Source: Hygrocybe punicea
Taxonomy: Eukaryota > Basidiomycota > Agaricomycetes > Agaricales > Hygrophoraceae
Length of the DNA: 64,000 nt
NCBI GenBank assembly: GCA_963556145.1
Contig: OY744470.1
Coordinates: forward strand, 5,208,001 to 5,272,000
Reading direction: 5' to 3'
The notes under the pieces were generated by a model. That model was not told the DNA's origin. It was given only the letters and a program-made list of their open reading frames with translations, and did no database searches. The first letter of the stretch is position 1. The number at the start of each line of letters is the position of its first letter. Shown piece by piece: positions 10,869 through 21,200 of this stretch. Both the position numbers and the translations under genes were made by a program.

Positions 10869-11454
10869 TGTTGACACTGGGTGATAAACAGGAGTAGGAG
10901 AGGAAGAAAGGTATCTTCAGTGTATTTCAAGGATCGAGCGTCGGTAATTGGAATGCTACATCAGCACCATCGAACGGTGGCGATGGCTTATAAGGAAATG
11001 GCAGCATCGGGTTGTACTCTTATAATGGAGCTCCGTACACCAGGTTCGAAGTTACGGGAATAGGGCCATCGGGATACACCGCATTGGAGAGTGTGTGACA
11101 CTAGAGGAAGAATCAGCTGAGGTCCCCACGGCATCCATCACAGGGTAGACACTGTTGGACCAATACATGGTAATTTTCACCCTGTTGGAACCCAAGGCAC
11201 ATGCCTAACAAGCTGGGTAAAGAATCCCAAACTGCTGGTAATTACACCAAAGGAACTGGGTTACGGTACCTGTTGATCTTCGCCAGTTTCATGACCAGTT
11301 TCACCAGGCTGAGCCCATTCTGGGTGGTTTTCACCACTCCCAAAACAATGACCCGTTGTCCCGGATTCCATCTACCAGTTTTCTGGTCAATTGATCCTGA
11401 CATAATCTGATGCGAGAAAGTCAGGATTAATGTGGAAATAGCTTATTTAGAATA
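10869..11454. other. Region upstream of the permease, no gene seen
   Basis: It contains short open frames without recognisable content and a loosely repeated ACCAGTTT/CCTGGT-type sequence between about 11,150 and 11,400. It presumably includes the permease promoter, but no specific site could be supported. Confidence 0.4.
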
Positions 11455-11661
11455 TAGTGGATTGATTTGCACTATGACGTTGCACATGCACATTTATTAT
11501 TCCGCAGGTTGCGCAAGGTTGCGCAACCTCCGCAATTTGTACCAGCTTTAATATCTGTTATATAACTACAGGCAGTTACATTGTAAAAATTACCCGACCA
11601 GTGCCGTCGTGCTATTGAGCTTGACAGCCTGCTGTTGTACACTCCACCACCAACATATCAA

Positions 11662-11712
11662 CCTCGAAAATACAGGCCCTTGTCAATTGACATGGCTGTC
11701 GTGTTTGCGAGG
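11662..11712. repeat. 51-bp dispersed palindrome, copy b
   Basis: CCTCG 11662-11666, TCAATTGA 11683-11690 and CGAGG 11708-11712 are spaced as in the other copies (symmetry off by one base). The centre is extended to TGTCAATTGACA. Confidence 0.85.
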
Positions 11713-12130
11713 TAGATTGATGGGTGGTGGCCCTCATCCAAGTCGAGGACAATGCCATTCGTCTTGGTCGTTATGTGTGTCGCTCTGGTCTTTTGTGATT
11801 ACGTTGGTGTTGTCGTCGTCGTGATGGAGAAACGATAAGTCCAAATTATGTAATTCAAAAATTTCTCCGTTACATTGATATGCCACGTCCGACATCGCGG
11901 ACAACCTCATCGTGGACCACAATCAAGGCAAGGATGACGAAAATGCGTGATGGCACAACAATGTGAACACCGGGGCCAGCACCAGCGCTGCCACTTCCAA
12001 AATCACTTCGTGAACATGGCCCTGCATTCCCGAGGCATCAAGATGGCGACGGGAGGGGACGAGGACGAGGATAGACGGGTTGGAAGACGGCACCCAGGTG
12101 CCCATGGCTACCCCACCACCCATCAATCTA

Positions 12131-12181
12131 CCTCGCAAACACGACAGCCATGTCAATTGACAAGGGCTTGTATTTTCGAGG
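12131..12181. repeat. 51-bp dispersed palindrome, copy c
   Basis: CCTCG 12131-12135, TCAATTGA 12153-12160 and CGAGG 12177-12181. It is the inverted-arm partner of copy b. Confidence 0.85.
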
Positions 12182-12757
12182 TTGAGATGTTGGCGGTGGA
12201 GTGTACAACAGCAGACTGTCAAGCTCAATAGCATGACGGCACTGGTTGGGTAATTTTTACAATGTAACTGCCTGTAGTTATATAACAGAAATTAAAACTG
12301 GTACAAATTGCGGAGGTTGCGCGAGGTTGCGCAACCTGCGGAATAATAAATGTGCATGTGCAACGTCATATTGCACGAGGATTTTTATGCTCCTTCCGCA
12401 GGATTCAAATCAGCAGAATTTTGCACAACACTACGACAAGACAAATATGACATGATGGCCGTGTCGCCTCACCGAAATTAGGTCCACGAGTACCGGAACA
12501 CTATTGATAGGACTACCTCACAAACATGGAACGGCTCTGGAATACATACAATGCAAACCCATTCATCCACTGTACAAGTAACAAAGAAACCATCGAAAGT
12601 CCAAGGATTCGGAAGTGTGTTCGGATCACAACCCCTCCCATCTACTGTGTACAAGCAAATCATCAACGGTCCACGGAAGAGATTGTTCCGATAAGCATCA
12701 GACTCTCCGACATCATGATATCATTTTCTAGACGGTAAGAGACTATAAGGGACCGAA

Positions 12758-13751
12758 TCACGAGGGTAAAACGATGGGCGGCCTCTTACAACAATAATAA
12801 TAATAAATCCATCTCCACAGAATCGCTCCGATGACAATGTACATCATAGTCGTCATCGGGACACTACAAGTCGAGGACGATCCGGACGTTGTCGTTGTCG
12901 GGCCAATGCTGCTAGTTGTTGAACTGTCTTGTTGTGTTGTAATTCTGTTGAAAAACCAAACCAAATGACAAACGGTTTCAATAATAATAATAAATTGAAA
13001 AAATTAAAAAAAGAGAGTGAACATGGTGTAAATTTTGGAAATCTCACACAAAGTGATCCCAGTCAAAGTTCCCTAAATTGCTCATAGCCGCAACACCGAG
13101 TGATTTCACGGTGATGGTGTGCTCGACATTGCTGAGACCCTTTTGTTGAAAACCGATATTGCAGACGGTACTGTTTGATTGGGCATTCATTAGTGTGGTT
13201 ACTTTATCGAAGGTGATCGAGTATAATCCGGAGTCCGAGGTCTCCGCGATAACCATATATATTGCCGTCCCTGTACAACAGAAAAATATCAAACTAACAA
13301 ACAACACTAGATTGAATAACGATGACTGACCTATGAAGGAATACGACAATGAATTCCCTGAACCAACACATTGCATAGATTGAGTATTTGAGTCGCAACT
13401 CGAAGTGTTTTGCACCCAGGTGCCGGAATAGACGATAGATATATCGGAGGCATTGATGGTCGTGTTCTTCGACACCGGGCTCGAGGGACTTGACATCCAG
13501 GTGGCAGGTGCAGTAGTAACGACGGGAGAGATAACGGACGAGGTAAAGATGCTTGTCGGTGGCAGAGTCGAATCCGCAAACGGTGTCGTAAGTGAAGTAG
13601 GCAGCGGTGTGAGAGTGGTAGTAGGTGAGGGCAGAGATGGAATGGAAGTTGTATGTGTAGGTGGGATCAAAGCTGCGACAAGGAGGACAGGCTCAAGCGA
13701 ACGAGCATCGCAGGCGGAAGGGAAAGTGTCAACCGCCGAATACCAAGCCAA
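12758..13751 (-). CDS. Probable single-pass surface protein with Ser/Thr/Pro-rich region
   Basis: The frame 13751-13044 has a hydrophobic segment EPVLLVAALIPP near its start, a long Ser/Thr/Pro-rich stretch, then a beta-rich region (IVYSGTWVQNTSSCDSNTQS, FDKVTTLMNAQSNSTVCNIG, VEHTITVKSLG, then NFDWDHF). An intron beginning GTGAGA at about 13,043 and ending CAACAG near 12,950 joins to ITTQQDSSTTSS, another Ser/Thr tract, and a hydrophobic segment MTTMMYIVIGAIL, a candidate membrane anchor. This extracellular domain, linker and membrane layout is common in Agaricomycetes. A smaller intron probably removes 13,260-13,330. An ATG at 13,708 beginning MLVRL is shared with the paralogue at 17,225 but is out of frame here, so the N-terminus is uncertain. 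Function unknown. Confidence 0.5.
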
Positions 13752-14049
13752 TGTGGCTTTTTTTAACCCACTGGCAGTGTCTGCAGGCCCCGGGCCTGGA
13801 TGATTGATCCCTGTAACAGCTTACCTGACATTCAAGCTTGAGTACGGGCTGAGCGCTGAACTACGGGATACTTGCAACTGCAGGCAGCTTCGAGGAGCGC
13901 CATGTTCATTGTTGGCTTAGCGCGGGAGATCGTCTGTGAGCGCGTCTAGGTGCTCCCTCCAAGTCGGCGAGCGGTCCAGTCTTGAAAGCAGGCGATTGCG
14001 CTGTCCGGCAAACGCCGGGAACCGAGTTACTTCAAGTTGAAGTTTCCTC

Positions 14050-15098
14050 ATGTCTGAGAGGAAAGGTTTGAGTTTTTTTGAAGCATTTTGAGTGCAGAAA
14101 TTGACCCATGTTCTAGTTTTAAACAAATACTTTCCGCCTGACTTTGACCCCGATCTTATTCCTCGGCGAAAGCAACCCAAAAATGCACAGCAGGTAGTAC
14201 GACTCATGGCGCCGTTTTCCATGTCAGTCGTCCAATATTCTCAGCCTAACAAATTATTAAATTTTGATGGTACCGTTTTATCTCTTTAGGCGGTGTAATA
14301 CATGCGGCGAGTACATCTACAAAGGAAAGAAGTTCAACGCGAGGAAAGAGACGGTCGACGGCGAAGATTACTACGGCATCAAGATTTTTCGCTTTTACAT
14401 CAAATGGCATGTGTTGTGTTATGAATAACTTTCAGACAAGCAACGATGATTCTGACTATTTGGTACCCCTCAGTACGTTGTGTTCCGCCGAAATTACTTT
14501 CAAAACGGATCCCAAACACACCGATTACACTGCTGAGCACGGTGCATCCAGAAATTTTGAGCCATGGAGGGAGGAAAGAGCAGTCGAAGAGGAAGATCGT
14601 CTTGCCAAGCTCGAAGAAGAAGAAAACAACCCCATGAAGGCTCTCGAGAATCGCACCATGGACTCTAAACGGGAAATGGATATCTTGGACGCACTGCAAG
14701 ACATTCGGGCGCGTAATGCACGTAACGAAAGGGTCGGTCACTCGGTCGATCTCGTGGCTAGCTTGGGCTTGGAAGAGGTCGAAAATGAGGAAGACAAAGA
14801 GAGGAAAAGGTTGGAAGAAGAGGACGAGAAAGTAGTGAGGGGTGTGTTCTCCAAGGTCGTCATGCCAACAACAACACCAGAACTGGAGAGTGGTGGGGCT
14901 TCGTCTGTTGTGACGGTCAAACGGAAAGCCGATGATATGGAGCCTACTTTGCACAGCCTACTTCCAGCTTCAACCCGGGCACTGATATCGTCCAAGTCAT
15001 CTGCAATCTCTGTGGTAAAGACAAGGAAGCTAGAAACAAAGAATTCTTTGGGCATTAAGCTGGTGAAGAAAGGGAATTTGAAGAAGACAACATCATGA
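14050..15098 (+). CDS. YJU2: Pre-mRNA splicing factor YJU2 (CCDC94 homologue), 287 aa
   Basis: YJU2 acts in the nucleus in the spliceosome around the first catalytic step. Exons 14050-14065, 14117-14222, 14290-14406 and 14474-15098 total 864 nt in one frame. The protein starts [17 protein letters not shown], then [20 protein letters not shown] and [20 protein letters not shown]. It has the paired zinc-binding cysteines C43-x2-C46 and C80-x2-C83, then [31 protein letters not shown] and an acidic/basic coiled-coil-like tail ending [13 protein letters not shown]. The third intron (14407-14473) begins GC rather than GT (GCATGT...CTCAG). Using it restores the second CxxC pair. Length and motifs are typical of the family. 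Confidence 0.9.
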
Positions 15099-15149
15099 CT
15101 TATGTTATATTGTATCGTATAATGTTCGTAAATTCACTTATTAGATAAT

Positions 15150-15990
15150 AATTTGCCGACTCGCGCGACGATTTTCCTCGCGTTTCTGTCGACAGCTTTC
15201 CGGATTGGCGGCGGATTGAAACGAATTATACCCGGACTGCATTTGCTCAGCTCGAATCACAGATGGCGACCTACGGATTGATACAGGAAAAAGCGGCGTT
15301 GTCTTTTCACTTGAACAAGGTCCATCATGATCTCTACGTCTGGTCACCTACTACAGCTTCTCACTCCTGTCACCCAGTTCATAGACGACACCTTTGCCAT
15401 CGCGCAACCAAACCTGCGTGTGAATGGCCGCAACTTTGAAGACCTTGAGGAGAACGAAGAAGGTATATATCATATAAGGCTTTCATCACAAACTCTCCTG
15501 GTGGTTTATTTGCCAACCTTACATCTCGTAGATATGGAAGACTTTGATGAGGTTCTGGACCGAGGCGTCTGGTGCCTTTCTGACCAGCGGCTGAGGTCTG
15601 ACAGCGATATTGCGGACAAGCGGCGGAACAAACCAAAGACAGATTGAATACATGTTTGGCGACCATCTTCGCTCTCAAGAAGAACTCGATGCTAAGAAGG
15701 CAATAGCTTTTACGAATGACGATATCGGTAGTGATGTGGACGGCAAGTCTGGTTTACTCGACTCTCGTCGTACAAGCGGCAGTTTTTATTTTCTGACAAT
15801 TTTACAATCGTTTACAGTAGTTCCATCGCGTACGCCAGAGTACGAACAAATCTTCCCGAAGATTTCCGCCTTGGCGAAGGAGTTGCAACAGGTGAGTCAC
15901 ACAGATCAACTCCAACTGGGTTTTCGGTTTTTTTTGCCTGAATGTGTTGCCCTGTAGTCCATACCTACGCAGTATGAACGCTCTGAAAGT
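15150..15990 (+). pseudogene. Unassigned spliced gene, probably degraded
   Basis: Coding-looking blocks occur in several + frames. They are SFPDWRRIETNYTRTAFAQL and ESQMATYGLIQEKAALSFHL (about 15,190-15,310), LLTPVTQFIDDTFAIAQPNL and RVNGRNFEDLEENEE (15,355-15,465), a GT...AG intron at about 15,463-15,531, MEDFDEVLDRGVWCLSDQRL and RSDSDI, then in another frame AEQTKDRLNTCLATIFALKK, and later VVPSRTPEYEQIFPKISALA. The helical character suggests a coiled-coil or tethering-type protein, but I could not name the family. At least two frame changes are not explained by introns, so it is probably a pseudogene. Confidence 0.4.
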
Positions 15991-16570
15991 ATGAAGACAG
16001 TTTCGGCGGAGGTCAGAGCCTTGAGAATGTGAACGACGTTCGTAAAAAATATAACGCATGGGTCTTCTATTACCCCTGCCACCACTGCTTCGCTTTCCAC
16101 CACCGCGACGAGTTCCCGTCCACCCCCAAACTTCCCCGCGATACTCGACCATATGCTACATAATTCGCAACTATTTCCGCGCGAACCACGCTTGAACATA
16201 CCTCATCCCCGAATACCTGTCCCACCAGGATTTCCCCGCCCTCTCTCTGTAAACGTGCTAGGGATGTCTAAATATATATGAGATTTTAGCGGCTGAGCAG
16301 ATCCAGGAATAACATTTTTTTTTTGGTTTGGGTAGTAGAAATCGTTCACTTGGAAGGTGATTGTTACCGCCAACGTGCTTGCGAGCAGACCTTTCAAGTT
16401 GGTGATGAACACAGCAAAATGTCTTCCTGGACGAAGGAGCCCATCTCCACAGTATTTTTTACCACAGGGCTCGAGGGACTTGAAGTTGAGGTGGGGCGTA
16501 CGGTAACGATGGGATGGATAACGGACGACTTAGGAATTGTTGTCGAAGCTGTGAGTAGAGGCGGCGGTGC

Positions 16571-17225
16571 CTAGGTCGTAATCGGAGGCGGAGGAGGGAT
16601 GTATGGAGGAGGGATGTAGGTCGTATCCGGCGGAGGTGGAGGCGCTGTAGGAGGAGTAGAAGGACCGCAATACGGCACATTATTACAATACGAGAGCATG
16701 CCTCTCCAGGGGCTGGGGACAACACGTTGTGGTAGAATCCTTGTGACAGGACAACAGAAATCATCATTAGGGCAGGGAACATCTATCGGGTCAAAGCAAC
16801 CGGTAGGGGCGATCAGACAACATCCGTCTCCGGCACAGACATAACTATATGTGCACTCGCATTGATGTCGTCTCTTAAAAACTACACAGCAATCACACTT
16901 ACCCTGCAGGACAGCAAATGTTATCTGCGTAACAGAGACGTCAAACGGCAAATCGAACAGTGGGAAGCGACGAATCGAACCTGAACAACAAACGTTTCCA
17001 AGAGGACAACAGATGGCTCCAGATGAACATAATGCGTAGCCGGACGGACAAGATGATTGACGGATATGAAGGTGGCCGAGGAGTTCAGGAATCACTCCAG
17101 CATTTGAAACACCAGAGAATCGAGAATCGAGAGCGTTAACAGATGATATTTCCAGCCCAAGGTCGAGCTGCGACCGAAGCTGTAACAAACTTAATGAGAG
17201 AGGATAGGTACAAGCGAACGAGCAT
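16571..17225 (-). CDS. Cysteine-rich secreted or surface protein, related to the 12.8-13.7 kb gene at its ends
   Basis: The main frame (17188-16571) holds repeated CxxG...CC clusters (CPSGYALCSSGAICCPLG, NVCCS, CSYVCAGDGCC-like, CPNDDFCCP) and ends in a proline-rich tail. The sequence around 17,200-17,260 (MLVRLYLSSL at 17,225) and the 3' part at 16,440-16,560 match the corresponding parts of the 12.8-13.7 kb gene, so the two share ancestry there. Splicing between the MLVRL start and the main frame was not resolved; at least one internal intron near 16,900 is likely. Such CC-rich proteins are usually secreted and cell-wall-associated. Function unknown. Confidence 0.45.
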
Positions 17226-17229
17226 CACA

Positions 17230-18296
17230 AGTGGGAGGGAATCGTCAACCCCAAATGCCAGGCCAATGAAGCTTTGAGACTTATAAACCGAATCTGAGTC
17301 TGCATCAGGGTTTGCAATTGATCTCGACCGCCTCGGCCACTAAAACGTACAGGTGTGGGAGCCGTCCCTGAATTAGATGCGCTGCAGCTTTGCTTGAAAA
17401 AGACACTGAGTTGGGCTCAGGCTTTCAGAACTACGGAATAATTACATTTGTGGTAAGCGTCTGGGATCACGTCGGCTTGCCGCAGAAGTCGTCTCTCCGT
17501 CCATGTCGTCCAGTCTTGAAAAGGAGGAGAAGGCCATATAACAGAACACGAGGACCGAGGCCTGCCAGTGGACCTGAGGTACAAGGTCCAACGACCAAGC
17601 GCTGCGTGATTGTATAGAACTTGAAGTTCTACGAAGCGAAAGACGAGTTGTGCAACAGGAAATCGGACTCGACTGGGTGGCCACGATCCGTATATACCAG
17701 TGTGTCACTGGAAGGCCCGCAGTAAACAATTTACGCCAATAACTGCGGGCCCGATGGTCTCCAAGTGGGCGCTGTGGCGCTGTCCATTTGGATGGTCAAA
17801 TGTCGAAAAACTAGGTCTTATCAGTAGAGGTTCTAGAGTCGTGAGAGGACAAAAAAAGCCCCACCTCTATAAACCGGATGTCCCTAATGTTGCTATAAAC
17901 CGTGATAAAACGCTGTTACTTTGTGAGGACTACGACGAAGAGCCAGGTGTTACTGTAATGTCGCGACCGGGGATCCTGGAACTTGAAAGGGCGCACACAC
18001 TTTACTTGAGCCCACTTGCTCACTTGCAGCCTGCAGCGGGGTATACGGCACTCTCGTGGTTGCTGTCTCCTTCGCGAATGTGAGCCTTAGAATGTTGTGA
18101 TTGGTTGGATTTGTACCTGGACGCTGGGTAGGCTGTCGAACCCGTTCACTTCTGTCATCCCATGCAATACTTACGGAAGAGGACGCCGTACAGGGCCGAA
18201 GGTTGGATTTTCGTCAAGACCGAACTGTCAGCGTCAGTTGGGATAAAGATGCCGTGAGCGCTTAAAGGACTGTCCTGCCTAATCCACTGCCTCACG
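17230..18296. other. Intergenic region before the NLR gene; one hairpin
   Basis: No gene was recognised. A short inverted repeat, GGCCCGCAGT at about 17,712 and ACTGCGGGCC ending near 17,750, could form a hairpin with an 18-19 nt loop. The NLR promoter presumably lies in the last few hundred bases. Confidence 0.4.
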
Positions 18297-21200
18297 ATGG
18301 ACGGGTTACATCGAATTCGCCCAGTGGACTCTGTGCTTCCTGAACAGCAAGACATAACCATCCAAGGTTTGCACAACAACACCATATTCAAAGTAGAAAC
18401 ACTGACAGGCTCGACAGTCGTGAATGCGAGCGATCTCCCCCTTACCACGTTCAAGAAAGCCCCACATCCGTTTGTCCGAATATCGGTCGACAGATTTTCA
18501 GACGAAACTGAGGTTACTGAGAACCCGTCCACTTCACCTTGTTGGACCAAGACAATCCGTCTTTCAGTCGTTGATTGTTTGCCGTCCGATCCGACGCAGG
18601 CCGCTGTCTGGTTGAGCGAGGCCGGAAGATCCACTGTGTATCCAACATCCATTCTTTCGTTTCAAGTGATCCATCGTCGCCGCCTCATTTCCGATCGTGC
18701 TCTGTGTCACTGTGCACTCACTATCGAGGATCTTCTCAAATTACAACGGGTTGCGGCAGGTGAGCATTCTTATCTTGTCAAGATGCTTTCTCAAACACAC
18801 ATCCAGAGATCCACCTGGATCTGCGTCCGCTCAAGGAGAAGCCCAATGCTCCCACTGCAGGTCGTCTCACCCTTCATGTTGATCTCTTCAAATCTGCAGC
18901 GGCCGAGCCCAACGCCAAAGCAGAAGTCGTGGATGAGCCATTCGATGGTCCACGGGTCCTTGCGACCATAGATCATGCTCAAAATATGAGCAGTGCCGTG
19001 ATTGGTACCGTAGGCGATGTTGCTTCCACTACTTGGATCGCGTTGGAGCCTCTCTGTGGATTTTTGGACCTTCCCGTGTTCGAAAAGCTTGTAAAGGCAC
19101 TGGATGAGCTCGCCAAGGTTTGCATAATCATTTTCAATCAACTGGTGTGTTGATTCCTTCCCATAGATCCACCCATTTGTCAATATAGGTTGGACAATCA
19201 TAGTCTCTGTATATAAGGTGCGATATGGTTTCCCCAGTTTATGCCTACCCTCAGAGTCTCTCCATTTAGGTCGCGAAAGCAGAAGTGGATCGGGACAATA
19301 AGATTACTGACCTGATAACAACGATAACCGACGTTTTCACTTTCGCTGGAGCGGTTAACAGGGTGCCGAAGATAGATATGTATAGGGATGTCATTGACAA
19401 GTTGTGGAAACAGACGTACGAGTGCGCTTTGTTCATCCAGGAGTACAAAGGTCATGGATTTACTCGCAAGTCTTCAATCTACCACAATCTTGTGATTCTC
19501 TCAGACTAACTGGCCACTTCACACAGGTCGAGCATTAGTCGGCACGATCTCAAATGCATCTGCCAAGATAGAGGATTTCTCTACCGCGTTCAAAACGCTC
19601 AAAGACTCGTTCGACAGAGCAACGGGCATTCAAATCGTTCTCTCCACTTGTCGAATCTCTCAGGATACTAGGAGGTTGAGTGAGTCTCATCGTCATCATG
19701 TGCGTCCGTCATGTTCATGATATTTGACAGTCATTACGGATGCACTGAAATTACCGATCCCGCCTGATGCTTCAACACGACTGCGGTGCCTTCAAGGCAC
19801 TCGTGTACCTCTCCTCAGATTCATTATGGAGTGGGTAACCTGTCCTGACGACAAGACCATCCTCTGGTTGTCGGGACATGCAGGTTCTGGGAAGAGCACT
19901 ATCTCGGCTAGCATTACCGATTGGCTTCGCGACTTTAACCGCCTCTGCTGTTTCATTTACTTCAGCCGCGACGTGGAGGATCTGAGGCGCCCCGAGTTGG
20001 TCATCCGACGATGGGCAGATAGTTTAGCTTCCTTCGATCCTCGTGTTGCGGAAGTTCTCGATGACGCTCTCCAAAAGACGACGGGCATCATTGATCATCC
20101 ACTTCATACCCAATTCACCAAGCTTATCGTCGAGCCACTGTCCTCCATCCAGTCACTTCAAACAGAAGGTCCAATAGTTGTGGTCATCGATGCACTGGAT
20201 GAATGTGGCAGTGTTCGCGAGCGTCGTTCTTTGCTCTCAATTCTAGCCTCAGAGTCGAGGAAACTTCTTCCATTTATAAAGATTCTGATCACGAGCAGAG
20301 ACGAGCCCGACATACGAAACGCGTTCCACGACAAGTCTCACATCCTTGAAAAGCCGCTCGACATCAACGATGCGAGCACTGCTGCTGATATATCAAAGTT
20401 CTTCCAACACCGATTCATGGAGATCCGCACAGGTGCTTATGGTCGGACATTGCCAGCATCATGGCCTACACTGGGTGACATTACTACGCTCGAGGCACGC
20501 GCAGCAGGGCTTTTTATCTGGGCATCGACCGTCTGTAACTTTGTCGAAGGGGACGGATGGGCCATTGACCATCAGGAACAACTCAAGCTTATACTGAACA
20601 AGACTTCACCCGACCCGGAATCACCGATCGACAAGCTCTATTCCGCCGTTCTCGAACATTCATATGATTCGCAAAATCACAATACGGCACATGACTTCAA
20701 ATTGATTCTATCGACAATGGTATCGGCGTGGACACCACTTTCCTCGAAGGCTGTTGCGCAATTTCTTGATCATATGCCGCGCATGTCAAGACTCGATGTG
20801 ATCATGTTTGTGCAGCCTTTGGGGTCATTACTAAGTGGGACCAGGGATGCGAATGCGTTGCTCCGAACACTTCATCCCTCCTTTTATGATTTCTTGACGG
20901 ATGAGAAGCGAAGCGAACACTTTTATATTGATAAAAAAGAGCACAGTACCGCAATGGCCAGATCATGCCTCGAGATTATCATTCACGAATTGAATAAGGA
21001 CGACATCTGCGGGGTTGGAGATTTGTTCTACCTAAACAAGGACATCCGAGAGGATGACGTGGAGCGAGCAATGTCTGAGGGTCTCCGTTACGCCTGTCGC
21101 TTCTGGGTGGACCATGTCGTTGAAGCCAATTCTGCCGTGGAGCTTTTGGACCACATTAAAAGATTTCTATTTCGACACCTGTTGCACTGGATTGAAGCCC

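Larger units (their letters stand above)
11468..12433. mobile_element. Non-autonomous element with 263-bp inverted repeats and palindrome copies b and c
   Basis: The arms 11468-11730 and 12113-12375 are inverted copies, starting TGCA(C/A)TATGACGTTGC and ending at the GGTGGTGG motif. Each arm contains subterminal GGTTGCGCAAGGTTGC-type words and one 51-bp palindrome. The right side extends to ...CACTA at 12429-12433, i.e. TAGTGTTGTGC on the minus strand, like the other hAT-like ends in this window. The matching left end is missing and no target duplication was found. The central 380 bp has no recognisable gene. Confidence 0.7.
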
